From positions 62,976,643 to 63,040,642 of the forward strand of contig NC_084799.1 in NCBI RefSeq assembly GCF_963169125.1: DNA of 64,000 bases, in the 5' to 3' direction. Position numbers and translations under genes: made by a program. Positions within the stretch are counted from its first letter, which is position 1. Each line of letters starts with the position of its first letter. The notes under the pieces are model-generated. The model saw only the letters and a list, made by a program, of their open reading frames with translations, was not told where the DNA came from and ran no database searches. Below are positions 1-11,780 of this stretch, piece by piece. The DNA is from Humulus lupulus. Its lineage: Eukaryota > Streptophyta > Magnoliopsida > Rosales > Cannabaceae.

Positions 1-44
1 CATGCTATTGGAACGGAGAACACCTGCGTAAGTATTATCAATAA
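1..44 (+). CDS. C-terminal end of a Tat-lineage Ty3/gypsy Pol polyprotein (partial)
   Basis: In the frame starting at base 3 the codons read CYWNGEHLRKYYQ and then TAA at 42-44. A WN-x-x-HLR-x-YYQ ending is the usual C-terminus of the integrase region in Tat/Retand-type gypsy polyproteins. The rest of Pol lies to the left of the window. The position fits the downstream parts: spacer, antisense ORF, polypurine tract and LTR follow in the order known for this lineage. The assignment rests on a short motif plus context. Confidence 0.75.
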   Translation, partial: CYWNGEHLRKYYQ

Positions 45-710
45 ACAGTCCTTTTTAAAGGACTGGCTTGTATTAATTTTTACTTTTTACAAGTTTTGAA
101 AAAGGGTTAGCCATGTTATATGGCTAATCGCTTATAAGTGTAAGATCTTTTTATGATCACTCATAAAGACATGTTTAGTCCATTTTTAATACGAGAATTA
201 TAAGGGACTGTGCGTAGCCAGTCATTCTTGCCAACCTTTGTAAATTTTTTTTACAAGTATTTGTTCATTACGTGTGTTGTTTTGCTATATTATAAGTGTT
301 GCATTTCCTACCGAGCAGTAAGTTCGTACAGGTCGTGGTCAAGGCAAGTGACCAAGGACCTAAAGCTCCTCAGTCACTTGGGGGGCATATAAGGTGCATC
401 GATAGCAAAGCATACCAAGAGGTATGTAAACACATGAACAAAATGAGTGAAAGCATGCTACGGTACTTAGAGTATTTTTCAAAATTTATATTTTGTTAAA
501 TTAAGCCAAAGTACTATGCTAAGTTCGGTCATGCGAACAGATGTTATAATAAGCAGAAATATTATAATATCAAAAAGAATTCTCTTACACCGCAAGCAGT
601 ACTGCTTGGATGTAATTGTTTAAAGTAAAAGGAAATTAAAAATAAAAATTTAGTCTTTACATCACAACCCGTGGGTCGTGTAATCAAAGAAAATAGAATG
701 AATATAAATT
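45..710. other. Spacer between pol and antisense ORF of Tat element 1
   Basis: This AT-rich stretch has no coding potential I can support; the small frames at 210-499 show no family features. It is the usual untranslated spacer between pol and the antisense ORF in Tat elements. Confidence 0.5.
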
Positions 711-3160
711 TCAAGGAGCAGGAGGATCTTGGTTAGCGCTCTGGTCGACTACGTCCCAGGTGGCTTCTCCTCCCTCCGTTCCGGCAGCTGGCTGAATGCT
801 TAGGGAAGCAGGAACTCTAGCTCTTTCTTCTTCCGCAGCCAGCCAAGCAGTGTAGTGGGCTAGCTCAGCATTCCTGGCATCTTCTGGGAGTAGCTGAAGT
901 CGGCACCTTGGTTGTGTTTCCAAAAATCATAAAAACACTGAAGTGTCGCGTTCTTGTACCTCTCCAGGTCCTTGGCATTAGTGAGCTTGAGCTGATCCAC
1001 CTGGATTTTGAGAACAGCAATGGTTGCATCCTTAGCGAGATGCTCCTCCCTGAGTTTCTTAACTTCACACCATTGGATTCGGCTGGACTCCAAGTAGTCG
1101 TCCCTTTGCTTCCTCAAAGTTTCCTGAGAAGCTAGCTTCTCAGCCAGTTCTGCTACCACTGCATCCCTCTACTGGGTGACCACCTCCAACTCCCCAGCAT
1201 GCCTAGCCTCCGCGGCCTTAAGATCCTCAGCGACCTTTGCCTGGGACTGCTCGATGCTGGCGTGGGTGCGAGCAGTAGTCATTGTCAGCATGGCCTGCAG
1301 TCAAAGAATAAAAGTTAGGATACATTACAAGAAGGAAAGATAAAGGACAAGAGAAAGAATACTTACACTGGCCACTTCGTTAAGAGCCCTGTTAAGAATC
1401 TGATCGACCCCCATGCTCTCTTCAGCCATTGCCTCCCTGCAATGGTCATGCTTCAGAATATGAGCAAGGCGATCTTTAGCTAATCGCAGGGAACGACTTG
1501 AAAGTTTGGCCCCGGGAAGTTCTGCTTGCGGGGCCTGTTCTTTTTGGGCCGCAGGCGAAGGATTGGCAGTAGGGGTTGTCTCCTTTTCAGCAGGAGTAGG
1601 AGGTTGGGCAGAAGGTTGGCCAGTAGGCCCATCCTTAAAAGGATCAGCTGTTCGACCCTTCTTGGACGAGGGTGCTTGGCTTGATTCGCCATCGTGCCTC
1701 CTAGCTGATTTCCTCCATCGGACCAGGGGGACCTCCTCTTCCTCCTGGGTCTGGTACAGATCAAGAACATTGGGGGAAGCCATCTCTGCAGATAAAGAAA
1801 AAACATGCAGATAGTAAGACAAAGGTAGATAAAAAATAATGTCAAATCAGAAAAGAGGTCACAAAGTTTAATACTCGAGCTACAACTACTTGTCGCTACA
1901 CTATTGACTCTATTAGTCATACACTCACTATCTGGCACGAAGAAGTCTGGCCCTAGATTTGGAGTATACGTAAAATTGTCGTCCCCGTCAAACAAGTGAC
2001 AAGGAATTGGCAAGCTATTGAAAAGCAGAATAACAGTACCGTTTTCGTCTGAAGACTCTTCCAAGTCTATGACGGGCTCTGTTGCCTTTTTTTTCCCCTT
2101 CCCTTGGGGCGCAGAAGGCCTCTCTGCTGAAGGGTCGCCAGTGGGTTCCCTGATCGTAACCCCCGTTGGCCTCCTTCGGGGAGGAGACGCTAGGGGTTGC
2201 TGCTCGGGATCCCCCTCGGCAGTGGCATCTGCCACCACGGGTCCTCTTGTTTCATGGCAAGGAGCCAGGAGGCCAGATAGCCTCAGATTTTCATCAGTGA
2301 CTAGGGACTTAACGCTTTTTTCAGCATCTGCCATCCTGGGCAGTGTGTTGGACCTCAACACCATGTCTGGTGTTAGGTTCGGGCGTAACCATGGTCCTGA
2401 AAGGCACGATATAGTTTAGAGAAGTGTAGAAGAACTTGTGAAGGAAAAGTAGCGACCAGTGAAAGTGACATTTACCTTCTCGAGCGAAGGCCAGGTTGTT
2501 CGTAGTCATGTCTGGCGTGAGGAAATACTCTTGATTGTACTTCCCCACGTTGGAGATGTGAGTAGTGTCACTCAGGAATGTTCGGTTTGTTTCCTGGTGA
2601 CAAAAATGAAAAAAGCCCGTCCTGTATTGTTGAGGGTTGGACTTAAGGTCAAAAAGGAAGTTGACCTCATGCGGGGTGGGTTCTGACCATTTTTTGAGTT
2701 TATAAAGGATATAGAGTGTGGCCAGCATTCTATATCCGTTTGGGGTAATTTGAAAGGGGGAAACACCGAAGTAGTTGGCCACCCCCTGGTAGAATGGATG
2801 TAGAGGGAGGATAGCCCCCGCCTCTGTGTGATACCTGGACCAAGTGCTATAGATGCCCCCAGGCAGGTTAGCTCTTTGGTCAGCAGCAAGGATTTTGAGA
2901 TTAACCCCGGTAAGAGGATACTTCCTAAGGTAATTGGCAAGCATCCGGGGAGTCACCTGGCTGGTAGGAGAAAGATACCACTCGACATCAGGAAGGTTTT
3001 GATGCCGAGGGCGAGCCCTGAATTGAATGCGAGGGTTAGGGGCCGCATTTTCTCGACCACTGGTCGAAGGAACCCTAGCCTGCGAATCAGGCTGGGCAGG
3101 TGATTTTGGATTGTTTTCAGGGTTTGGTTTTTTCTTGCCTGGAGATTTAGAACGGGCCAT
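711..3160 (-). pseudogene. Antisense ORF of Tat element 1 with Transposase_28-type domain and coiled-coil tail
   Basis: A four-exon model can be read on the minus strand: 3160-2476, 2396-1929, 1785-1367 and 1294-711. All three introns have GT-AG ends and the phases agree. The start ATG at 3160 opens a basic, proline-rich leader (MARSKSPGKKKPN). Exon 1 then carries a segment with LPLHPFYQGVANYFGVSPFQ followed by ITPNGYRML, the core pattern of the 'putative gypsy-type transposon' family (Transposase_28, PF04195). Exons 2 and 3 are low-complexity and acidic (DLEESSDENG, YQTQEEEEVPLVRWR). Exon 4 is a long charged coiled coil ending GADFSY..PEDARNAELA. An in-frame TAG near 1180 and a frameshift near 900 make this copy defective. 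Intact length would be about 718 residues. The function of these proteins is unknown. It lies opposite to gag-pol, just upstream of the LTR. Confidence 0.8.
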
Positions 3161-4157
3161 TTGAGGTGGTGATGGTTGAGGTCTAAAAGAAGTTCTTTAA
3201 AACGGAATCTCGCTAACACGCTAGGCCGGCTGTTCTTCGCCTTCAAGCAATTGTGCAAGAAGATCGTCGTCAATTGGCCGCTCACCTCCCCACAAATCTG
3301 GCATTAAAATCTGCGAACAGAAGAATGGGGAGGTGAGGATGAAGAATTTAGAAAGTTTTTTAGAATAACGCTGGTCAAGTATAAACGTTAAGCTTTTATA
3401 CAACAGCATTCTAACAAAAAACTAATTTTTTCACACGAACAATTTGAGAAACAGATCAAAAAGTGAAAGAAAAAGTTTTTTGAAAAAGCTTTTTCAACTC
3501 CTTTTAGGGCGGGAAAATTTTGGTTTTTCAACTGGCGTAAAAATCGAATTTTTACTTCGATTTTACGTCCTAAAGTCATGATCTCAACTATCAAACTAAC
3601 TCGTAACTCCTTAATGGCAAAGAAATATCATCCTATACAACATCACCCATTAAACCCCCTACTGTTATGCATCTCAACCCAGAAACGTAAAAGCTTCATA
3701 GTCAATCCACAGAGACATGCACGGCAAAAATAAAGAGCATAGAAGTTCTGAGACTTACTAGAGAAAAGATCGTGGAGGTTTGAGAGAGTTCCGAGTGTCG
3801 ACGAACTAACGGACTGGATCTTGAAAACACTGGAAGATGGTTTCCAGAAGAGAATGGAAGTTTTGATTTTAGGGTTTCTTGAAGGAGGAATGACTTGCAT
3901 AAAAAGGAAAAGAAGACTTTGGGAAGCCTATATATATTTTGTCTGTGGCATGAAAGAGGAAGTAATCATCAGTTCCTCTTTTACGAAGCATGGTGAAGGG
4001 TGATAGCCATTGAAAGGTTACTTGGGAACCGAAAATCCGTGATTAGACAAGGGTAGGTTACTTTTCCCTAGGATGCATGAATTACTCTGACAGGTCTGGT
4101 GGGGTAATCGAAGGGTCGTTTCCTTAAAAGTTTATTTATTGGCCGTAATAAATAAAC
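3161..4157 (-). other. 5' flank of the antisense ORF in Tat element 1
   Basis: No gene is seen here. Read on the minus strand, a TATA-like run lies at about 3929-3936 (TATATATA), roughly 770 bp before the antisense ATG. It could drive an antisense transcript, but this is inference from one short motif. The remainder is untranslated leader or element 3' UTR. Confidence 0.35.
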
Positions 4158-4169
4158 TTGGGGGGCAAA
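4158..4169 (+). other. Polypurine tract of Tat element 1
   Basis: TTGGGGGGCAAA stands immediately before the LTR start TGTTATCC. A G-rich tract in this position primes plus-strand DNA synthesis in LTR retrotransposons. The same tract recurs before the second Tat LTR at 9162-9173 and, on the minus strand, next to the Tat LTR ending at 22277. Confidence 0.85.
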
Positions 4170-4775
4170 TGTTATCCAAAAAATAGACACGAATGGCGTG
4201 GCAAGAGATTTCTGAACACGTGGCTGACACCTGGCAGAATTCTGTTAGAGTATCGACCAGTAAGATATTTTAAGCATAGCGGTTAAGTTTTTCTTACAAC
4301 CAGCCTGGTCGTACACTCCGCATATTTCAAGATAATTTAGTAAAGATCTTATTCAATCCCGAGATTGTCTCCAATAATTCCTGATGATCCGATTAATTAG
4401 GAGAGAATATCTGTAACAAATTAATGTAATCCTCCTTGAGCCTATAAATAGAGAAAGATAGCTCAATGAGGGGACTTTTGGCTTTTTGATTACTTAAGAG
4501 TATAGATTTACGAGAGAATTAGAGCTAATATATTACGAGATATTGCTTATTCTTCAGAGGTTGGTGAAAATCATAGAACCCTAGTTCTTTGATCACTCTT
4601 TTGAATCCTATATCAATAATAGCTCAAGTGAACGTAGGTTATTACCAGTTTATGGGGCCGAACCACTATAAATTCTTGTGTGCTTTATTGTTTTTGTCAT
4701 TATATTCATTCTAACATATATGTCCACATCAAGCATTTTTGACTCCGTGTCAGTTGACCAAAATTAGGGTCAACA
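4170..4775 (+). mobile_element. 3' LTR of Tat element 1 (606 bp)
   Basis: The LTR starts TGTTATCC right after the polypurine tract and ends GGGTCAACA, giving TGTT...AACA ends. A TATA box (TATAAATA, 4443-4450) marks the likely U3/R boundary. The five bases after it, TTAAC (4776-4780), are the expected site duplication. It differs in sequence from the LTR at 9174, so the two belong to different Tat families. Confidence 0.8.
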
Positions 4776-4780
4776 TTAAC

Positions 4781-5161
4781 AAACTTAGAGCTTGGAAAAA
4801 TTGATTATTCGATGAATTTTTAAGAACTCAAGTTTTCAGTAAACCTAGCGCGAACTAAGTTTAAATCATTTAAAATCCTGGACGTAACCAAGTCCGAAAT
4901 TTAAAATCCTAGACGTAACCAGGTCTGAAACTTAGGAGTTTGGAAAAATTGATTATTCAACGGCTTCTTAAAGCTCGAGTATTCAATAAACCTAGTGTAA
5001 ACTAAGTTTAAATCATTTAAAACCCTGGCCTTAACTAGGTAAAAAAACTTAGAAATTTGGGAAAATTGATTATTCAAGGGCTCTTTAAAGCTCGAGTTTT
5101 CAATAAACCTAAACCAAACTAAGTTTAAATCACTAAAAAACCCTGGATCTAACCAAGTTCG
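4781..5161 (+). repeat. Three tandem copies of a ~117-bp repeat in the 3' UTR of Tat element 2
   Basis: Three units begin near 4781, 4928 and 5045, each with ACTTAG, a TTGATTATTC block, a CAATAAACCTA-type block, AAACTAAGTTTAAATCA and a CTGG..TAACTAGGT-type end. The first unit is about 30 bp longer through a partial repeat of the ATCCTGGACGTAACC segment. Short tandem repeats in this 3' region are typical of Tat elements and are known to seed satellites. The apparent 97-residue minus-strand reading frame here simply reflects the repeat (117 = 39 codons). Confidence 0.8.
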
Positions 5162-5482
5162 AGGCCCGATTCTTAACAGGTATGATGCAAACAATCAAAC
5201 AAAACTTGGGTATAACCAAGTTCGATAAAATCTATCCCAATCTAAAAAAAATTGATTCCTAAAATCTCGAGTGTACAAGTCTAAGGATTCATAATCATAA
5301 GAGATAGTAAAGGAAAGATAAATGAATCAAAAGATAGATGTATATTGAAATAGAGAAAACAAATTATCCCAAGGAGAAAAACCTCGAGCTGAGCCCGAAG
5401 GAAATTGTTTAATACAAAAAAAAAACGGTTAACAATTACAAACGAAAAAAATACAAAGGAGATATCATTGAGCTCCATCAGC

Positions 5483-8163
5483 TCACCCCGAAGATGCGAT
5501 CTCCTCGCCATCTCCCACCACCATTCTGGATGCATCGCTAGTCTCTGACAGTTCTTGCAAGAGCCGAGCCTTGAATTTTGCAAGGTACGGATCCCACAAC
5601 TCAAGTTCCATGAAAGAGAAGTTCCCATCCGGGTTGAAGGCACAGCAATGGTACATCATCTGCTCCATGGCCGATGATGGCCGATGATGACGCCGCCTTT
5701 TCTTCTTTGGCTGTGACTTCGGCGTCGAGCAGTTTTGCTCTGACCTCAGCAATCTCAGCTTGAAGTTGTGCAGTTTGAGCTTGGGAGGCAGACAGTGCAG
5801 TCTTTGCAGCCTACTCGCTTTCTTTGGATGAGGCGAGAGTAACCTTGGCATCGTGCTCATTCTTTTGAGCAGCTGCCAAGGCAGCTTTGGAGGCCTGCTT
5901 GCCTTTTTGAGCTGCAGTCAAGGCGGTTTGGGCAGTGTTTAGTTCGGCCCGGAGCTCATCATTTCTAGCCCTAGCACGGGCTATGCTACGATACTGGGCC
6001 AGGGAAGACTGCAAAATAACAAAACAAGTCAGAGATATACACTTAGTCAAAAAAAAAATTCACTAAGCAAGGAAAGAGAACTTACAGTGAGGTTCATCCC
6101 CATAGTTGATTCCATAACGTTCTCCGGGCTGCACTCCTCGATGGTCCTCAGGTCCCTCACGCTGGCCTTGTAGGCGTGCCCCACCATGTGAGTTACAGTC
6201 TCGTAAACGATACCCCGAAAGGCTTTAGGGATCTTCTCCAGGTCCTGAAGGTCTACTGATATTCAGATGATGGGGGATAGGGCCTCAGTTTGTATAACTT
6301 GAGGGGCCATGAAGCGAGGCGGGGGAGGAGAAAGTTGCTCGATAGTGACCTTAGCTGGCTCTCGAGTCGAGCTTGTCTCCTTATTTTTGGCGGGGGATTT
6401 TTAGGTGTTCCCCGTTCTAGGGGTGGCCTTCTTCGTAAACCTAGGCCTCTTCATAACGGGGCCCGAGCCAGCCTTCTTAGCTTGGAAAGTAGTTCGGAGG
6501 TTGGGAGCTCCGGGTTGTTCCATCTCTTCGCCTAAAAAGCACAAAGAGAGTTAGTTCACAAAATAAAGTTGTCAAAAACATATATAAAGATAGAGAAAAT
6601 AATGATCCTACCCTCCGAGCTAGGGGAGAGGTCTATTATCTCCAGCTCGGGTGTTTTGACTGGGATAGGCACGACCTTTTGCCTTGGAACTAGTGGAGGA
6701 GAATGGGAGTTTATAGTTAATATTTCTGGGATCCTAATGGGTTCAGGTCCTTCCTCGAGGCTGGATTCCTCTACATACTATCTAAATCCAGGGGCAAATG
6801 CACCCTGGGGGTCCTACGGTTGGTCCCATATTCCTAAAAAATGACGGATCTAAAGTTTAAGGTGTTATCAACTATGACTGTGCCCTTAGGATAACTTCTG
6901 TCATGGCGTACCACTAGGTGGTCTACGTACTAGAGTAGGGTTATATTTCGATCCAGGTTATAAGGATGACGGTGGATGAGCTGATTTGGATTAAAACGAA
7001 ATAACCTAAAATCGGCAACATCCCTATCTAATTCCCTAAAGGGGTATGGGTTACCTTGGCCGGAGGGGCCAGCTGCTGCCCCTGACACAGCTCGTTCTAG
7101 ATCGGGTTCCTAGACAACCTCGAGAGCCAGCCTTTTTCGCACTAGAGGCACCTCATCCTCTTCATCCTCCTCATCCTCTATGGCTGGCAAGGCCTCTTGA
7201 GAGGATGCGAGCTCAGGGATCGCTGGAAGGGTAGCCTGGGTCTTCAAGCCCAGTGTTTGACCTTCACCAATCAACTGGCAAGCCAGTATTATGACGTCAT
7301 TCACGACCTATCGGTAGTCCTTCTCACTGGGGGGAAGCCCAGATAACTTCTCATACTGACCCCCGAGGATCACGGACTTTGACTTCCTCGCAAATATGGC
7401 TGCACGAGAAACAAATTCAATTAAGACATGTAAAAAAATATATGTATATATCTTAAGGAATAAAAATTCATGAGATGAATTCACAAGGATGGAAAACTTA
7501 CGAGGTCTGTTGAAGTATCGGTGTTTGTAGTTCCGGAATCTATTCGACATAAAGAACAAGTTTTTGTAGTCGTTTGGATGATTGGGAAGCTCAATGGCAG
7601 AGGCCAAGTTAGGGAATCGTGTGAGGTAGTAGAATCCGCCATCGCATCCCCTCTGGTCGGGGCTTACCTTGAGGCAGAAGAAATACAGAATGTCTGCCGG
7701 AGTGGGGACCTCCCACTCGTGTTTCAAGAACAAATACTTCAATCCTGCCAAAAGTGTATATGAATTTGGGGGGAGCTAAAATGGAGCCAGCTTCACGTAA
7801 TTTAAAAAATACGTGAAGTACTGGTCTAGATGGAGGAAGGCCCCAGCATTCAGATGCTTGTCACTCCAATCCACTAAGTCGTCTTGGGGAGCAGCTTTAT
7901 TCCCCTTCGAACGCAGGTTGGACGAGGAGAGTTCCAATTTCGACCTCTATATTGTAGCTCAACATAATCTTGTTTACTCTCCCATGAGTCGTGATCTTTG
8001 AAATGATACGCTCAGCCTCAAAGTATGCGTTGGGATCGACCACGTTCTCCTTCTCCACCATCGGACCGAAGTGCGGGATAGGAGATTCTGGGGCGATCTG
8101 CTTCCCTTTTTTCTTCTCTTGAGAGGAAGAGCTCGAGCCATTCTTCTTTTGAGGAGCCATCAT
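5483..8163 (-). pseudogene. Antisense ORF of Tat element 2 with Transposase_28-type region (decayed)
   Basis: The minus-strand start near 8163-8160 opens MMAPQKKNGSSSSS and a serine- and lysine-rich leader. At 7751-7499 the frame gives LKYLFLKHEWEVPTPADILY, FYYLTRF and NRFRNYKHRYFNRPR, matching the second half of the Transposase_28-type region seen in element 1. A GT-AG intron of about 100 bp follows (donor near 7499), then an acidic stretch (EDEEDEEDEVPLVRKR) at 7205-7130. A coiled coil of alanine-rich repeats lies at 6005-5815 (ELNTAQTALTAAQKGKQ). The C-terminal block YHCCAFNPDGNFSFMELELW is at about 5660-5595. Several frameshifts and stops break it. Its layout parallels 711-3160, but the sequence is clearly divergent. 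Confidence 0.7.
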
Positions 8164-9161
8164 ATCGCCTAATGACAAAACGGCCTAAGAGGATCTAAAG
8201 TTATGACGTGAGAGTACGAAGGAAACAAATTGCTTTTGTTATACGAGCTAAGTTTCGCCTCTACCCCATCGAGTGATGCCACGTGATTTCCTAAGCTACG
8301 AGCCTCAGTTTCCTAACAGACCCCTGATATTTAGGGATCCGTGTGTCAGAATGTCAGACCACTACTTTCCTTGGGAGGCAGTTTAGTGTAAAACCACCCA
8401 AGAAAATGTAACCTCGAAGCTATCTGGTTCTAAACCTAAAAACCCTTCATTTCCTTTACCCTGAATGGGTATTCTTTAAATTAATTCACCATTAGAGTTA
8501 CCCAAATTTACCCAAAAATTTCTCAGTTTTATGAACATCTTATTTCTAAAATGTTTTTGGACTTACCCGTGGAACCTAAGTTAAAACCTAATCCCTAAGA
8601 ACATTTAGAAATAGCCTAACAGTAACTACAATGAATTTTGTCGATGAGCATGGTGATGAACAGAAATTCCATTGGATAAAAAAAAAAACTTTTAAAACCA
8701 AAGGATGAGATACTTACAGGAAAGTACGATTCACAAGCTGGAAGGAATAGACTCGGAAACGGGAAGCTCCTGGAAAGCTTCTGAATATCCGGGCACGATG
8801 AACGGTTTTTGGGATTTCTGGGAGAGAAGAGAGGCTTGGAAGTGCATAAAAGGAAATTTTTTAAATGAAATGTGGTGCAGTTTGAAGTTTCGCCATCCTA
8901 CATATACGTAAATTGTGTAAATTAATATGGGCCATCTAATTGGGTTATTTCAAGATCCAACGGCTAAGATTAAATAGACCAAACGGCGGCAAAAAGGTGA
9001 TAAGGCAATTATTGCAGTCCTCAAAACCCGAATAGACGCCAATTACGGTACACCACGTGTCCAGTACTCAAGTAGTGAGCGAGCGTGGTTTTATGCAACA
9101 GCAATCTAAAAGCCCCTACTGTGTAGATCAGAAAGTGACGGCGTTATACACAAGCAGGAGC
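8164..9161. other. Spacer between antisense ORF and polypurine tract of Tat element 2
   Basis: I see no supported gene here; a 68-residue frame at 8705-8911 has no recognisable features. This is the 5' flank of the antisense ORF and the 3' UTR of the sense transcript. Confidence 0.5.
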
Positions 9162-9173
9162 TTGGGGGGCAAA

Positions 9174-9893
9174 TGTTGTACCATAATTTTAGCCCGAGTT
9201 TTTTCACTCAGCTCGGGTACAGTTGGAAAATAAATATACGAAGAAATAACCAAGGGAATGATATCTACTTATTATTCACGTGGACACCTCGGGCTTCACA
9301 TGGTCATACATGGTGATAGGTGTTCTGGGTCTAACCCAAGCTAAGGATGCAATGCCTATGAAGCGCGAGCTCAAAATATTAAAGTTGTTGTTGAAGCATG
9401 AGCTTGGAGGAGATACCCAACCCGTGGTAATTCTAGAATATCGCATACCAAGGGATCCCTAGAGATTCGAGGTTTGCTGATATGCTTATTCATGACTAGT
9501 CTGTCATATTTATTATCCGAGATAGCAGGACATATTTATTCTGTAATTAAGTTGTATCCCCATATATATGGGAATTATTTGTATTAAGTATAATCATTAT
9601 GTAAATGTGTGATTGACTCATGTGGTTACCCAAACCTGTCCATGAAATTCCCTTATAAATATTGGGAATGTTGGACAGGAAAGAGACCATTATTTAGTAA
9701 TATCGAAACTCTACCAAAATAGAGAGATTGAAACAACAATAATATAGACTCGTGGACTAGGTGGATTTTAACCACTGAACCACGTAAAAATTTTGTGTCC
9801 TTGAGTGAATTCATTTATTTTTCATTACAGTTATTAAGCACCAATCTACTTTATTATTTCTTAATACACTGTTGGCAAAAAACTGCGTCAACA
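9174..9893 (+). mobile_element. 3' LTR of Tat element 2 (720 bp)
   Basis: It starts TGTTGTACC directly after the polypurine tract TTGGGGGGCAAA (9162-9173) and ends GCGTCAACA, so the ends are TGTTG...CAACA. A TATA-like motif, TATAAATAT, lies at 9654-9662. ACTTG at 9894-9898 would be the target duplication. The LTR joins copia pol sequence with no gap. Confidence 0.8.
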
Positions 9894-11780
9894 ACTTGAT
9901 TAGTGGGAGAGATCAATCAAAGGACTTAAATTCTAAGAAAGATCATTTAGAACCTTCCACCTCGGGATTAAGATTGATAGTGGTTCAAAACATCCCTCAC
10001 GTTCAAACGGGTGTTGAACAAGCACAACAAGTCATTGAAAATCCACAAGTTGATGATGAAGTTCCAATGGATCAAGTTGTTCATGAATTACCTACATTTG
10101 ATGAACAACCAGCTGAAGTACTTGCTCCCTAAGAGATTGTTGGTCTATCCATAAGAAGATCCACTAGAACGACAAAATTGGCAATTCATAGTGACTACAT
10201 TGTGTATTTACAAGAATATGACTACAATATTGGAGCCGGAAACGATTTAGAAACATTTTCACAAACCATTGATAGTCAAGAATTGAAATTGTGGTACAAT
10301 GTCATGAATGAATAAATGAATTCTATATAGAGCAACGAAGTCTGAGATCTTGTTGAATTGCCTAATGGGGCGAGGATTATTGGGTTAGTGGGTCTTCAAA
10401 TAAAGAAACACTCATTAGGGAACATTGATAGACGTAAAGCGAGACTTGTTGCTAAGGTATTCACTCAAAAAGAAGGAATTGATTACACATAGATATTTTC
10501 TCATGTTTCTAAGATAGATTCCCTTAGAGTAATCATGGCATTAGTTTCTCATTTCAATTTAGAGCTACGACAAAAGGATGTGAAAACTACTTTCCTAAAT
10601 GTTGACCTAGAGGAAAAGGTATACATGAAACAACCAGAAGGATTTTCCTCTAGTGATGGTGAGCACTTGGTACGCAAGCTTAAGAAGTCCATCTATGGAT
10701 TAAAACAAGCGTCCCGCGAATGGTATTTAAGATTCCATGATGTCATCTCTTCCTTCGGACTTGAAGAGAATGTCACGGATTAATGAATATACCAGAAGAT
10801 CAGTGGGAGTAACATTTGTTTTCTTGTTATATGTATGGACGATATTCTTCTTGCAAGCAATGATAGAGGTTTCCTCCATGAGGTGAAAAAGTTTCTCTCA
10901 AATAACTTTGAGATGAAGGATATGGGTGATGCATCTTATGTCATTGGCATTAAGATCTATCGAGATAGATATCAAGGTATTTTAGGTTTATCTCAAGAAG
11001 CCTACATCAACAAAGTTTTAGAGAAATTCAAATGAAAGATTTTTCACCAAGTGTTTCTCCTATTATCAAGGGTGATAAATTAAATTTGAGCCAGTATTAA
11101 GATAATGATCTTAAAAGGGTAGAAATGAAAAAAAAAAAAACATTTCTTTTTCTTCTGTTGTCGGAAGCTAAGCTCAAAACTTGACATTGCATTTACTGTC
11201 AGATTTATGGGATGATATTAGAATAACTTAAGTTTAGACCACCTAAGAGCTACATAGGAAGTGATGAGGTATCTTTATGATACCAAGGATTACATGCATT
11301 TTTAGACAAACTAACAATATGGAAATAGTTAATTAACATAATTATATTCAGACCTCTCTAGTTATATTGATTCACATAATTCAACATTTGATTAAGTTTT
11401 ATATTTACTAGTATAGTTGTGTCACGGAAAACTCTAATTGCTACTTCCACTTTAGAAGTCAGATTCATTTACTATTTTGAGGATACATCGTATGGTGTAT
11501 AATTTTAGAGTTTCAGGTCTTAAAAATGTAGATTATATTTCTAAAGCCATTAAGAAAAGCCTTGGGACAAATTTAGCTGCAATATTTATGGCTTGAAAAA
11601 TAAAAATAATTGTAGCAGAAGCTAGCTTATCAACATTAAGTATTTAGCCATAAAGGAGCGTGTTAAAGAAAATGAAAGTGGTCATTCATTAAGCACGGAA
11701 GCACTGAAATGAATGATCGCGGATCCCTTGACTAAAGGCACGCCACTACATAAATTCAAGGATCATAAAGTGAATATATG
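9894..11780 (+). pseudogene. Ty1/copia pol remnant: reverse transcriptase and RNase H region
   Basis: The broken frames read the integrase-RT linker (RRSTRTTKLAIHSDYIVYLQ near 10160), then the RT fingers and palm at 10535-10783 (KSIYGLKQASREWY) and the catalytic region at 10832-11035. The usual YVDD box is CMDD here: codons TGT ATG GAC GAT at 10832-10843 keep both aspartates. The end of RNase H is visible at about 11707-11775 (MIADPLTKGTPLHKFKDHKV). Many stops and frameshifts show it is dead. Its 5' half is absent because a Tat element is joined at 9893. The LTR at 12099 follows in the same strand. Confidence 0.85.

Larger units (their letters stand above)
1..4775 (+). mobile_element. 3' part of a Tat/Retand-type Ty3/gypsy retrotransposon (element 1)
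   Basis: The parts are the Pol end (1-44), a 0.67-kb spacer, an antisense spliced ORF (711-3160), a spacer, a polypurine tract (4158-4169) and the 3' LTR (4170-4775). An extra antisense ORF between pol and the 3' LTR is a known trait of many Tat-lineage elements. The 5' part is outside the window. The LTR ends directly against the tandem repeats of a second Tat element, so element 1 was probably inserted into the 3' untranslated region of element 2. TTAAC at 4776-4780 would be its target duplication, but the partner copy is out of view. Confidence 0.8.
4776..9893 (+). mobile_element. 3' part of a second Tat-type retrotransposon (element 2)
   Basis: The order is 117-bp tandem repeats, an antisense ORF (5483-8163), a spacer, a polypurine tract (9162-9173) and an LTR (9174-9893). 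Its gag-pol is not visible: element 1 cuts in at 4776, and the rest may lie to the left of the window or be lost. On the right the LTR abuts Ty1/copia pol sequence in mid-gene, so element 2 had itself inserted into a copia element. Confidence 0.7.

Noticed and set aside
4901..5194. 97-residue minus-strand reading frame
   Set aside because: It is the translation of the 117-bp tandem repeat (39 codons per unit) and shows the repeat period, with no protein family features.
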